Assembly (NCBI RefSeq): GCF_020991065.1
Contig: NZ_CP087710.1
Location: forward strand, 1,736,001 to 1,800,000
Direction of reading: 5' to 3'
From: Nocardioides okcheonensis
GTDB taxonomy: Bacteria; Actinomycetota; Actinomycetes; Propionibacteriales; Nocardioidaceae
DNA: 64,000 nt
The notes below the pieces were generated by a model, which searched no databases, was not told the DNA's origin, and saw nothing but the letters and a program-made list of their open reading frames with translations. The translations under genes were made by a program, and so were the position numbers. Each line of letters begins with the position of its first letter. Position 1 is the first letter of the stretch. Positions 25,465-33,827 of the stretch are shown here, one piece after another.

Positions 25465-25956
25465 ATGACCGACCAGGGCACCATCTGGCTGACCCAGGAG
25501 GCCTACGACAAGCTGCAGGCCGAGCTCGACGACCTCCGGGGCCCCCGGCGCCAGGAGATCATCGAGAAGATCGCCGCGGCCCGCGACGAGGGCGACCTCA
25601 AGGAGAACAGCGGCTACCACGCGGCCAAGGACCAGCAGGGCCAGCAGGAGGCCCGCGTCCGCCAGCTCGAGGACATGCTCCGCCGCGCCGAGGTGGGCGA
25701 GACGCCCGCCGACGACGGCGTCGTCGAGCCCGGCATGGTCGTGACGGTCGACTTCGGCGGCGGCGACACCGAGAAGTTCCTCCTCGGTGCCCGCGAGAAC
25801 CTCATGGAGGGCGACGACCTCGACGTCTACTCCCCCGAGTCGGCGATGGGCGCCGCGATCAACGGCCGCACCAAGGGCGACGAGGTCACCTACACCGCGC
25901 CCAACGGCAAGGAGCTCAGCGTCACCATCGTCGACGCGGAGCCCTACCGCGCCTGA
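25465..25956 (+). CDS. greA: Transcription elongation factor GreA
   Basis: A 163-residue GreA. The N-terminal coiled coil ends in the basic/acidic tip EGDLKENSGYHAAKDQQ, whose acidic residues enter the RNA polymerase secondary channel. The C-terminal FKBP-like domain runs from about 85 to 160. GreA stimulates transcript cleavage in backtracked polymerase. The ATG has AGGAG 9 bases upstream. The length is normal for the family. Confidence 0.96.
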   Translation: MTDQGTIWLTQEAYDKLQAELDDLRGPRRQEIIEKIAAARDEGDLKENSGYHAAKDQQGQQEARVRQLEDMLRRAEVGETPADDGVVEPGMVVTVDFGGGDTEKFLLGARENLMEGDDLDVYSPESAMGAAINGRTKGDEVTYTAPNGKELSVTIVDAEPYRA

Positions 25957-25982
25957 CGGCGTACCCGGCGACCCGCACCCCG

Positions 25983-26036
25983 GAGCGGTGCGTGAGGAGG
26001 ATTCCCGACCTCGGGAATGCCCCTCACGCACCGCTC
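25983..26036. repeat. Long hairpin between convergent greA and ilvA
   Basis: A perfect 14-bp outer stem (GAGCGGTGCGTGAG), a 4x4 internal loop and an 8-bp inner stem (ATTCCCGA) form a symmetrical 54-base palindrome. It lies 26 bases after the greA stop and 26 bases before the ilvA stop, so it could end transcription from both sides. Confidence 0.8.
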
Positions 26037-26062
26037 CTCGGCGTTGACGGGCGTGCCGGTCG

Positions 26063-27271
26063 TCAGTCGGGGAGCCGGTAGCCGCGCTCGCGCAGCCGCG
26101 CCATCAGCAGCTCCGCGTGGGCCTCGCCGCGCGTCTCGAGCTGGATGCGGACCTCGACCTCGTTGAGGGTCAGCGACGGGGAGATCCGCTCGTGGGCGAC
26201 CTCGAGGACGTTGGCGCCCGCCGCGCCGACCTCGGCGAGCAGCGACGCGAGGCCGCCCGGCAGGTCGGGGATGCAGACGCGGAGGTAGAGGTAGCGCCCG
26301 GCCGCGGCGAGGCCGTGGCGGATCACCTTGCTCAGCAGCAGCGGGTCGATGTTGCCTCCCGAGAGCACCGCGACGGCGGGCGTCTCGAAGCCGGTCGGGT
26401 CGTCGAGCATCGCGGCGACCGCGGCGGCGCCGGCCGGCTCCACGACTTGCTTGGCGCGCTCGACCAGGGCGAGCAGCGCCCGCGAGAGCGACTCCTCGGA
26501 GACGGTGATGATGTCGTCGACGTGGTCGCGGACCGCGGCGAAGGTGATGTCGCCCGGGCGACCGACCGCGATGCCGTCGGCCATGGTGCTCATCGACTCC
26601 AGCGGCACCGGGTGCCCGGCGGCGAGGGACCCGGGGTACGCCGCCGCGCCCTCGGCCTGGACGCCGACCACGCGCACGTCGGGGCGCAGCGCCTTGATCG
26701 CGACCGCGACGCCCGCCAGCAGCCCGCCGCCGCCGGTCGGCACCAGCACGGTGCGCACGTCGGGGGCCTGCTCGAGCACCTCGAGGCCGAGGGTGCCCTG
26801 GCCGGCGACGATGTCGACGTGGTCGAAGGGGTGGATGAGGACGGCGCCGGTCTGGTCGGCGAACTCGCGGGCCGCGGCGAGGGAGTCCTCGAGGTAGCGG
26901 CCGTGGAAGACCACGTCGGCGCCGTAGCCGCGGGTGGCCTTCTCCTTCGGGATCGGCGCGCCCTCGGGCATGAAGACCGTCGAGCGGATCCCGAGGGTCG
27001 ACGCCGCGAGGGCGACGCCCTGCGCGTGGTTGCCGGCGGACGCCGCGACGACGCCGTGGGCGCGCTCGTCCTCGGAGAGCCGGGCGATCCGGACGTAGGC
27101 CCCGCGGGACTTGAACGACCCGGTCCGCTGGAGGTTCTCGCACTTCAGCGAGACCGGCCCGCCGACGAGGGCGGAGAGCCAGCGCGACTCCTCCATGGGC
27201 GTGACCACGGTGACCTCGGCCAGCGCCTCGCGCGCGGCCTCGACGTCGGCCAGGGTGACCTGCTCGGTCAT
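26063..27271 (-). CDS. ilvA: Threonine ammonia-lyase with ACT domain
   Basis: A 402-residue PLP enzyme that converts threonine to 2-oxobutyrate. The PLP lysine is Lys54 in TGSFKSRGA, the phosphate-binding glycine loop is PTGGGGLLAG, and a C-terminal ACT domain (about 325-400) includes ISPSLTLNEVEVRIQLETRG. This short form with one ACT domain resembles TdcB/biodegradative enzymes found in many actinobacteria. It overlaps the upstream AI-2E family gene as ATGA. Confidence 0.92.
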   Translation of the reverse strand: MTEQVTLADVEAAREALAEVTVVTPMEESRWLSALVGGPVSLKCENLQRTGSFKSRGAYVRIARLSEDERAHGVVAASAGNHAQGVALAASTLGIRSTVFMPEGAPIPKEKATRGYGADVVFHGRYLEDSLAAAREFADQTGAVLIHPFDHVDIVAGQGTLGLEVLEQAPDVRTVLVPTGGGGLLAGVAVAIKALRPDVRVVGVQAEGAAAYPGSLAAGHPVPLESMSTMADGIAVGRPGDITFAAVRDHVDDIITVSEESLSRALLALVERAKQVVEPAGAAAVAAMLDDPTGFETPAVAVLSGGNIDPLLLSKVIRHGLAAAGRYLYLRVCIPDLPGGLASLLAEVGAAGANVLEVAHERISPSLTLNEVEVRIQLETRGEAHAELLMARLRERGYRLPD

Positions 27272-28644
27272 CGTGCGTCCTCCTGGGTGTCGTCGGTTGC
27301 GTCCGGCCCGGCGAGCGGGCCGTCGTCCTCGGGGACGGGGTCGGGGGGTGTGCCGTCGTGCTCGAGGTCGTCCTCGAGCGCCTCGTCCGGGTCGCCCTCA
27401 CCGATCGCGGTGTAGGACGCGAGGTGCTGCACGACGGCGTTGCCGGCGGCGACCAGCGGGACCGCGATCAGCGCGCCCGCGATGCCGGCGACGAGCACGC
27501 CGCAGCCGATGGCGACGATCACGCCGAGCGGGTGGATGGAGACGAAGCGGCCCATGAGGAAGGGCTGCAGGATGTGGCCCTCGATCTGCTGGACCAGGAT
27601 CACGCCGCCGAGCATGAGGACCGCGGTGAACGGGCCCTGGTCGACGAGGGCGACGAGGATCGCGACCGTGCCGGCGATGGTGGCGCCGATCATCGGCACG
27701 AACGCGCCCAGGAACACCAGCACCCCGATCGCGATGACGAACGGCACGCCGAGGATCGCCGCCACGATCATGATGCCGATCGCGTCGGCGAGCGCCACGA
27801 GGACCGTGGCCCTGACGAACTGGGTCAGCGAGATCCAGGCGACCCGGCCGGAGGCGTCGACGCGCTCGCGGGCCGCGCGCGGGGCGACCCGGACCAGCCA
27901 CGACCAGATCCGGTCACCGTCGGCGAGGAAGAAGTAGGTGGAGAACAGCACGATGAAGAAGCCCGCCACGACGTGGCCGACCGCCGTGCCGACCTCCGTG
28001 ACGCGGGTGACCACGCCGCCGGTCTGGGTGCTGTCGGAGACCGCGCCCTGGATCTCCTTGATGTAGCCGTCGAGCTGGGAGTCCGACACCCTGAGCGGGC
28101 CGGTGCGCAGCCAGTCGCGGACCTGGCCGAGACCGGTGACGACCGAGTCGGCGAGGTCGCTGGCACCCTGCGCCACCTGCTGGCCCACGAAGGTGAGCAG
28201 GAGGGCGACGGTGCCGATCCCGAGGACCATCACGATCCCGGTGGCGGGTCCGCGGGGCAGGCCGACCCGACGCAGCCACGCGACCAGCGGCGCGACGAGC
28301 GCGGTGATCAGCAGCGCCACGGCCAGCGGCAGGGTGATGACCGCGAAGTAGCGCATCGTCCACAGCAGGCCGAGGCCGGCGACGACGATGACGATCAGCC
28401 GCCACGACCACGCGGCCGCGAGGTCGAGGCCCCACGGCACCTGGGCGCGGCTGAAGTTGGAGGGCCCGGTGGTGAACGCCGGCTGGTCGCGGCGCTCGCG
28501 CTCGGCGCGCATCTGCGCCCACTGCCCGAGGATCCGCTCCCCCAGCCGGTCGTCGTCGTCGCTGCGCCCGAGCGCGGCGAAGAGGCGTCGTCGGACGGTC
28601 TCGTCCTCGGTCTCGCCGGGCTCGGGCGTCGGCTGCTGGCTCAC
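27268..28644 (-). CDS. AI-2E family (PerM/YdiK) membrane transporter
   Basis: A 458-residue protein with a charged N-terminal region (to about 80), about eight membrane segments and a Glu/Asp-rich C-terminal tail. The family signatures IQQIEGHILQPFLMGR-like (here VQQIEGHILQPFLMGRFV) and VFLGAFVPMIGATIAG are present. Members export small molecules, and the substrate here is unknown. GTG 28644 fits a TAGCGT hexamer 7 bases upstream; GTG 28653 is an alternative. It is translationally coupled to ilvA, which is unusual enough to suggest an amino-acid export role (inference). Confidence 0.87.
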   Translation of the reverse strand: MSQQPTPEPGETEDETVRRRLFAALGRSDDDDRLGERILGQWAQMRAERERRDQPAFTTGPSNFSRAQVPWGLDLAAAWSWRLIVIVVAGLGLLWTMRYFAVITLPLAVALLITALVAPLVAWLRRVGLPRGPATGIVMVLGIGTVALLLTFVGQQVAQGASDLADSVVTGLGQVRDWLRTGPLRVSDSQLDGYIKEIQGAVSDSTQTGGVVTRVTEVGTAVGHVVAGFFIVLFSTYFFLADGDRIWSWLVRVAPRAARERVDASGRVAWISLTQFVRATVLVALADAIGIMIVAAILGVPFVIAIGVLVFLGAFVPMIGATIAGTVAILVALVDQGPFTAVLMLGGVILVQQIEGHILQPFLMGRFVSIHPLGVIVAIGCGVLVAGIAGALIAVPLVAAGNAVVQHLASYTAIGEGDPDEALEDDLEHDGTPPDPVPEDDGPLAGPDATDDTQEDAR

Positions 28645-28651
28645 GTCGGCC

Positions 28652-28657
28652 ACGCTA
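28652..28657 (-). promoter_or_regulatory. -10 element TAGCGT for the AI-2E/ilvA operon
   Basis: TAGCGT overlaps the stop codon of the upstream GlmL gene and lies 7 bases before GTG 28644. A new transcript can therefore begin here even though the genes abut. Confidence 0.5.
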
Positions 28658-30082
28658 GCGGCCCCCTGCCGTGCGCAGCCCGGCGAGCAGCCGGTGGGCG
28701 GCGACCGGGTGGTCCTCGGCGAGCAGGCCGGCGGCGGCGAGGACGTAGTCGTGGTCGACGACGACCACCGGGTCGCGCGGGAGCTGCCACCCGCCCTCGA
28801 ACGCGTCGCCGGTGGCGGGCCGCAGCACCCGGTCGGCCGCGTCCGGGCCGCCGTGGCGCAGCACGCCGCCGGAGCCGACCATCAGGTCGACCTCGCGCAG
28901 GTCCTTGCCGCTGCGCTCGACGACCCGGCCCTCCGGGCTGACCACGACCTTGCTGCGCCCGGCGTGGCGCTCGAGCGCGATCCGCACGGCCGCGGCGGCG
29001 ATGGCGAGGTCGGCGTCCTGCTCGGCCGCCGGGTCGGAGCAGTGGTCGGGCAGCAGGTCGGGGTCGGCGTGCCGGCGCGCGGCCGCGTCGTGCAGGTCGT
29101 CGAGGCCGGCCGCCTCCACCGTCGACACCGCCGACCAGCGCATGCCGAGGTCGCCCTCGACCGTCCGCGTGACGGGGGTGACGCCCACGACCTCGCGCGA
29201 CAGGCCAGCCCCGTCGACGGACGCCGTCTCCGGGTCGACCTCGACCACGCTGTGCACGTCGGTGGTCGCGCCGCCGACGTCGACGACGACCACGTCACCG
29301 GCGCCGGGGTGCTGCTCGTCGAGGCCGTGCGCGAGGAGCTCGACGCCGGTCAGCACGACGTCCGGGGTGGCTCCCCGGACCATGTCGGTGAAGGTCCTGC
29401 CCGCGGCGTCGGCGCGACTGCTGAGGTGCTTGCCACCGATGACGTGGGACAGGAAGATCTCGCGGATCGCCCGCCGGGCGCTGTCGGGGGCGAGGACGCC
29501 GATGCGCGGCACCACGTTGTCGGCCACCACGTGGGGGGTGCCCGCACCGGCGAGCAGCGCGGACACTGCCGGCCGGGAGTCGACGTTGCCGGCGACGACG
29601 ACGGGGCCAGGCCACGGCGTCGCGGCGAGGAACGCGGCGTCGCCCTCCAGGACCTCGGAGTTGCCGCCGTCGGTGCCGCCGACGAGCAGCACGACGTCCG
29701 GCTCGGCGGCCCGCAGCTCGGCGAGCTTGGTGGTGTCGAGGCCGCCGTGGAGCACGAGCACCACCTTGCCGCCGCTGGACAGCGCGACCCGGCGGCCGGC
29801 CTCGGCGGTGACGAGCTCCTCGTTGCCGACGACGGCGATCCGCAGGCCGCCGCCGGCGCTGGAGCACGCCAGCACGTCGGCGTCCCGTGCTCGCGGGTCC
29901 TGCTCGACGAGGGCGTTCACGCAGGCGTCGTACCCCTCGAGCACGTCACCATGCCCCGCGGCGTCGGGGAGCGTGGTCGGGTGGCTCGCCGTGGCGAGCA
30001 GGTCGCCGGTGCCGAGGTCGACGAGGGCGGCCTTGGTGAAGGTCGAGCCGAAGTCGACGCAGACCACGCAGTCGCGGCTCAC
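28655..30082 (-). CDS. Glutamate mutase accessory protein GlmL (MutL) family
   Basis: A 475-residue ASKHA-fold protein. The phosphate-1 motif is CVDFGSTFTKAALVD and the phosphate-2 motif is VVVDVGGATTDVHS; ACSSAGGGLRIAV and LLVGGTDGGN are GlmL-specific stretches. GlmL reactivates adenosylcobalamin-dependent glutamate mutase in clostridia. No mutase S or E subunit gene is in the window, so this copy is an orphan. It is third in the overlapping series metB/DUF202/GlmL and is coupled by a GTGA overlap. Confidence 0.82.
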   Translation of the reverse strand: MSRDCVVCVDFGSTFTKAALVDLGTGDLLATASHPTTLPDAAGHGDVLEGYDACVNALVEQDPRARDADVLACSSAGGGLRIAVVGNEELVTAEAGRRVALSSGGKVVLVLHGGLDTTKLAELRAAEPDVVLLVGGTDGGNSEVLEGDAAFLAATPWPGPVVVAGNVDSRPAVSALLAGAGTPHVVADNVVPRIGVLAPDSARRAIREIFLSHVIGGKHLSSRADAAGRTFTDMVRGATPDVVLTGVELLAHGLDEQHPGAGDVVVVDVGGATTDVHSVVEVDPETASVDGAGLSREVVGVTPVTRTVEGDLGMRWSAVSTVEAAGLDDLHDAAARRHADPDLLPDHCSDPAAEQDADLAIAAAAVRIALERHAGRSKVVVSPEGRVVERSGKDLREVDLMVGSGGVLRHGGPDAADRVLRPATGDAFEGGWQLPRDPVVVVDHDYVLAAAGLLAEDHPVAAHRLLAGLRTAGGR

Positions 30083-30408
30083 GCGACCACCGAGAGCGCG
30101 ACGAGGAGCACGAGGACCACGACGGTCGCGAAGACCGCCGGCGCCGCCGTGCTCGGCGGCAGCTCGCGACCCTCGCGGATCGCCGTGTCGGCCTGGCGGT
30201 AGCGCCCCATGCCCAGCGTCGCGGTGAGCGCCGCCCCGGCGAGCAGCGCGACGCCGAGGAGAGTCTCGGCCCACGAGTCGCGCAGCAGGTTGAGCGCGCC
30301 GACGGCGGCCACCAGCAGGCCCACGGCCGTCCGCTCGTAGGCGAGGAAGGTGCGCTCGTTGGCGAGCGAGTAGCGCGGGTCCGTCCGGTCGGCGTCGGCC
30401 ACCGTCAC
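30079..30408 (-). CDS. DUF202 (YidH) family membrane protein
   Basis: A 109-residue protein with three predicted membrane helices. The N-terminal LANERTFLAYERTAVGLLV is the DUF202 signature. The function is unknown. Four-base overlaps on both sides place it firmly in the metB operon. Confidence 0.85.
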   Translation of the reverse strand: MTVADADRTDPRYSLANERTFLAYERTAVGLLVAAVGALNLLRDSWAETLLGVALLAGAALTATLGMGRYRQADTAIREGRELPPSTAAPAVFATVVVLVLLVALSVVA

Positions 30409-31565
30409 CCCAGCGACCGGTCGAGGTCGGCGAGCAGGTCGTCGACGCTCTCGATGCCGACGCTGAGCCGGATCAGGTCGTCGGGCACCTCGAGGTCGGT
30501 GCCGGCGACGCTGGCGTGGGTCATCCGCCCCGGGTGCTCGATGAGCGACTCGACGCCGCCGAGGGACTCGCCGAGGGTGAAGACCTCGGCGCGCTCGCAG
30601 ACCGCGAGCGCCCGCTCGACGCCACCCGCGACGCGGAAGGAGATCATCCCGCCGAACCGCTTCATCTGCCGCGCCGCGACCTCGTGGCCGGGGTGGGCGG
30701 CGAGCCCGGGGTAGATCACCTCGGTGACGCGGGCGTCGCCGTCGAGGAAGGCGGCGATCCGCTCGGCGTTGTCGCAGTGGCGGTCCATCCGCACGCCCAG
30801 CGTCTTGAGGCCGCGGTGGGTGAGGAAGGCGTCGAACGGGCCGGCGACCGCTCCCATCGCGTTCTGGTGGAACCCGATCTTCTCGGCGAGGTCGAGGTCG
30901 CGCACGACGACCGCGCCGCCGACGACGTCGCTGTGCCCGCCGACGTACTTGGTGGTCGAGTGCAGGACCACGTCGGCGCCGAGGGTGAGCGGCTGCTGGA
31001 GGTACGGCGAGGCGAAGGTGTTGTCGACGACGAGCAGTGCGCCGGCGTCGTGGGCGACCGTGGCCAGGGCCTCGATGTCGCCGATGGTCAGCATCGGGTT
31101 GGTGGGCGTCTCGACCCAGACCAGCTTGGTGCGCCCGGGCTCGATGGCGGCGGCCACGGCGTCGGTGTCGGCGACCGCGGCGGGGCTGTGGTCGAGGCCC
31201 CAGACCTTCGCGACCTTGTCGAAGAGGCGGAACGTGCCGCCGTAGGCGTCGTCGGGGATCACCACGTGGTCGCCGGGGCGGGTCAGGGCGCGGATGATCG
31301 CGTCCTCGCCGGCGAGCCCGGAGGCGAAGGCGAAGCCGCGCTCGCCCTCCTCGACGGCCGCGAGCGCGCCCTCGAGGGCGGTGCGGGTCGGGTTGGCCGA
31401 GCGGCTGTACTCGTAGCCGCCGCGCAGGCCGCCGACGCCGTCCTGCTTGTAGGTGCTGCTGGCGTAGATGGGCGGGATGACCGCCCCGGTCATCGCGTCG
31501 GGCTCGTAGCCGGCGTGGATCGCACGCGTCTCGAAACCGACCTTGTTGGCACGTTCCTGGGTCAC
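30405..31565 (-). CDS. metB: Cystathionine gamma-synthase/lyase
   Basis: A 386-residue PLP enzyme of Cys/Met metabolism. The PLP lysine is Lys206 in HSTTKYVGGHSDVVGG. Other marks are YEYSRSANPTRTALE, SGLAGEDAI and the C-terminal SLGGVESLIEHPGRMTHA. Gamma-synthase is favoured by synteny with M. tuberculosis metB (Rv1079), next to greA, but lyase activity cannot be excluded. With cbs at 58349 it could serve transsulfuration in either direction. GTG 31565 is chosen from the TACGCT spacing. Confidence 0.92.
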   Translation of the reverse strand: MTQERANKVGFETRAIHAGYEPDAMTGAVIPPIYASSTYKQDGVGGLRGGYEYSRSANPTRTALEGALAAVEEGERGFAFASGLAGEDAIIRALTRPGDHVVIPDDAYGGTFRLFDKVAKVWGLDHSPAAVADTDAVAAAIEPGRTKLVWVETPTNPMLTIGDIEALATVAHDAGALLVVDNTFASPYLQQPLTLGADVVLHSTTKYVGGHSDVVGGAVVVRDLDLAEKIGFHQNAMGAVAGPFDAFLTHRGLKTLGVRMDRHCDNAERIAAFLDGDARVTEVIYPGLAAHPGHEVAARQMKRFGGMISFRVAGGVERALAVCERAEVFTLGESLGGVESLIEHPGRMTHASVAGTDLEVPDDLIRLSVGIESVDDLLADLDRSLG

Positions 31566-31571
31566 GTGGCG

Positions 31572-31577
31572 AGCGTA
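31572..31577 (-). promoter_or_regulatory. -10 element TACGCT for metB
   Basis: TACGCT on the minus strand lies 6 bases before GTG 31565, consistent with a leaderless metB/DUF202/GlmL message. Confidence 0.55.
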
Positions 31578-31604
31578 GACCCCGGGTGCCGCGCCGGTCA
31601 CAGC

Positions 31605-31641
31605 GGAACGGCCGCCACGTATGGGGCGTGGCGGCCGTTCC
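31605..31641 (-). terminator. Perfect 15-bp stem-loop after the secreted protein gene
   Basis: GGAACGGCCGCCACG and its exact complement flank a 7-base loop, about 70 bases after the stop of the secreted protein gene and before the metB promoter. There is no T-run. Confidence 0.7.
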
Positions 31642-31712
31642 TCCCCTGGTCCCCCGGTGATCCCCCGATCCCCACGATCCCCCCGGGTCCTGCGCGGCGA
31701 CGAGCCGCCCGG

Positions 31713-32441
31713 TCAGCGCCCGAGGATCGCCCCGGCCCCGGTCGCGCCCTTCGGCGCGGTCACGTCACCCGTCACCCCTCCGGCCGGCGTGAGCGCCCAG
31801 CCCCCGAGGCTGGCCGAGAGGCCGGCGGCCCCGGAGGTGAACCGGACGACGATGCCGAACGGCGACGACGCGCCCGTCGACCCCGTCGCGCTGGCGAAGG
31901 TGAACGCGCTGGCGTTGTTGGCCGCGCCCTCGTAGATGCACAGGAAGCCCGCTGCTGCGGCCGGTGCCGCCGCGGTCCCCGTGCAGCTCGGGTTGGCCGG
32001 CCCGCCGCTCGGGACGAACACGACCGTGGGCGCCGCCGTCAGCGTCGCGCCGAACTCGATGCTGCTGAACGCGAACTCGCCGGCCCCGGCCGCGTTGTTC
32101 GACGCGAGGTAGGTGCCACGCAGGGTCGTCGGGTACGGCGCGTACTTCGCGTCGCTCTCCGCCTTGGTGTAGCCCGACCCGGCCGTCTCGTAGGAGCCCT
32201 TGGGCTGGAAGGCCGCGCCGCTCTGGGCCTTGGTGTAGTACCGCCTGTCCGACTTCTTCTTGGTGTAGAAGGTCTTGGCGGCGAGCGGCTTGAGCTCCTT
32301 CTTCCAGATCTTCTTCCAGCTCGTGGCGGCGGCCTGCGAGACCTGGGCGCCGGCGGGCGTGACGGCCATCAGGCCTCCACCGACCAGGACCCCGAGCAGG
32401 ACGGCCACCAGCAGCTGGCGGACCGGGCGACGTGACGACAT
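31713..32441 (-). CDS. Secreted protein with YTK-type repeats
   Basis: A 242-residue protein with a Sec signal peptide (to about residue 32, AGA). A Lys-rich segment follows ([13 protein letters not shown]), then four loose repeats of the form YTK-x-[20 protein letters not shown] and [13 protein letters not shown]. The rest is a small-residue-rich beta-like domain with a pair of Cys. The repeats resemble trimeric fibre or coiled-coil registers. I do not recognise the family. The ATG has GAAGGGGAA upstream. Confidence 0.65.
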   Translation of the reverse strand: MSSRRPVRQLLVAVLLGVLVGGGLMAVTPAGAQVSQAAATSWKKIWKKELKPLAAKTFYTKKKSDRRYYTKAQSGAAFQPKGSYETAGSGYTKAESDAKYAPYPTTLRGTYLASNNAAGAGEFAFSSIEFGATLTAAPTVVFVPSGGPANPSCTGTAAAPAAAAGFLCIYEGAANNASAFTFASATGSTGASSPFGIVVRFTSGAAGLSASLGGWALTPAGGVTGDVTAPKGATGAGAILGR

Positions 32442-32611
32442 GTGCTTCCCCTTCGGACGAGTGGTGCGTGCGTCCACCACCGTCCTCCCGGGACGCCCCC
32501 GGCGCATCGGTGCAAGCACGACGTCTAGACCGCGTAATTCCACCTATGCCCGCCCCTGTCCACCTGCCAGACACCGCCGGCGCTGTTTGCCCTGCGAGGG
32601 AGGATGGAGCC

Positions 32612-33262
32612 ATGTTCGGATTCGGCAAGCCCACCACCCTCCCCACGCCCGACGAGGCCCTCCGCGGCCGCGCGGAGCCGATGTGGCAGCTGGGGCGGCA
32701 CGTCGTGCTCGACGCCCCCGTGGTGACCGACGAGGTCCCCGACGGCCACGAGGTCGCCCTGCTCGGCCTCGGCTGCTTCTGGGGCGCCGAGGAGATCTAC
32801 TGGCAGGTCCCGGGCGTCTGGTCGACCTCGGTCGGCTACGCCGGTGGCAGCACCCCGAACCCCACCTACGAGGAGGTCTGCAGCGGCCGCACCGGGCACA
32901 CCGAGGCGATCCGCGTCGTCTTCGACCCGGCGGTGGTCTCCTACGCCGACCTGCTCAAGAAGTTCTTCGAGATCCACGACCCGACCCAGGGCATGCGCCA
33001 GGGCAACGACGTCGGCACCCAGTACCGCTCCGCGATCTACTGGACCACGCCGGAGCAGGAGCAGACCGCCCGCGAGCTGACCAAGGTCTACGGCGACGAG
33101 CTCGCCCGCCGCGGTCTCGGCGAGATCACCACCGAGATCCGCCCGGCGAGCGAGACGCCGTACTACTACGCCGAGGACGCCCACCAGCAGTACCTCGCCA
33201 AGAACCCGTTCGGCTACCGCTGCCACGCCAACACCGGCGTGGCGTTCCCCGAGACCGCCTGA
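32612..33262 (+). CDS. msrA: Peptide methionine sulfoxide reductase A
   Basis: A 216-residue MsrA that reduces methionine-S-sulfoxide in proteins. The catalytic Cys55 is in [47 protein letters not shown] and the C-terminal [10 protein letters not shown] are present; the last carries the likely resolving Cys. The N-terminal extension of about 40 residues is common in actinobacteria. GAGGGAGGAT precedes the ATG. Confidence 0.95.
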   Translation: MFGFGKPTTLPTPDEALRGRAEPMWQLGRHVVLDAPVVTDEVPDGHEVALLGLGCFWGAEEIYWQVPGVWSTSVGYAGGSTPNPTYEEVCSGRTGHTEAIRVVFDPAVVSYADLLKKFFEIHDPTQGMRQGNDVGTQYRSAIYWTTPEQEQTARELTKVYGDELARRGLGEITTEIRPASETPYYYAEDAHQQYLAKNPFGYRCHANTGVAFPETA

Positions 33263-33279
33263 GGGTCGGACGCACGCTG

Positions 33280-33320
33280 GGTCGAAGTTCGCTCGTGCCA
33301 TGCACGTGTGAACTGCGACC
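33280..33320. repeat. Near-perfect palindrome with a 3-base loop
   Basis: Two 19-bp arms with three mismatches (GGTCGAAGTTCGCTCGTGC opposite GCACGTGTGAACTGCGACC) flank CAT. It lies 17 bases after msrA and before the convergent 133-residue gene. Confidence 0.75.
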
Positions 33321-33386
33321 TTGCCGCTGCGGGCTACCCCGAGTCTCCGCGGTCAGGACCGCGCAGACCCATGACGTCCGCAGGGA

Positions 33387-33788
33387 TCAGTCCCGTTCCA
33401 GCCCGCTGAGCACCGCCCGCGCGGCGGCGTCGACGGCGGCGAGGTCGACGTGCTCCTCCTCGCGCTCCCCGACCACGACGCGTACGACGTGGCCGCCCGA
33501 GCGCGCGGTCAGGCTCACGAACCGGTCGCCGAGCACGGCGAGCAGCTGGTCGAGGCGGGGCAGCCACACCGCCTCGGCCTCCTCGACGTCGTCGAGCGCC
33601 CACTCGGTCGTGCCGTTGAAGGCCAGCACGCGACCGGACGGTCGCTCGCGCACCTCGACCACCATGTCGCTGACGGTGAAGACCGCCTCGTCGAGGTCGC
33701 GGTCCGGCAGCCAGAACCGGTCGCCGTTGGCGGGCGACCAGACGAGGCCGGCGTCGTGCAGGCGGAGGGCGAGGTCGGGGGACGTCAC
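33387..33788 (-). CDS. Conserved hypothetical protein, 133 aa
   Basis: A soluble 133-residue protein of mixed alpha/beta character with FWLPDRDLDEAVFTVSDMVVE and LAFNGTTEWALDDVEEAEAVWLPR-like regions. Similar proteins are widespread in Nocardioides and relatives. They are often mislabelled as pilus-assembly proteins, for which I see no support. There is no signal peptide or catalytic motif. A CACACT hexamer 6 bases before the GTG suggests a leaderless message. Confidence 0.65.
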   Translation of the reverse strand: MTSPDLALRLHDAGLVWSPANGDRFWLPDRDLDEAVFTVSDMVVEVRERPSGRVLAFNGTTEWALDDVEEAEAVWLPRLDQLLAVLGDRFVSLTARSGGHVVRVVVGEREEEHVDLAAVDAAARAVLSGLERD

Positions 33789-33794
33789 CCCGCC

Positions 33795-33800
33795 AGTGTG
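33795..33800 (-). promoter_or_regulatory. -10 element CACACT for a leaderless start
   Basis: CACACT lies 6 bases before GTG 33788. The same hexamer and spacing precede the DevS-like gene at 50079. Confidence 0.45.
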
Positions 33801-33827
33801 CCCCGGGCGCCGAGGAGCCGGCGGACG

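Noticed and set aside
28655..30274. A 539-residue reading of GlmL from 30274
   Set aside because: The first 64 residues are out-of-frame DUF202 coding sequence. The ASKHA motif starts right after the GTG at 30082, which overlaps the DUF202 stop.
33387..33788. Pilus-assembly protein CpaE
   Set aside because: No receiver or ParA-like ATPase motif is present. The name persists in annotations of similar proteins but is not supported by this sequence.
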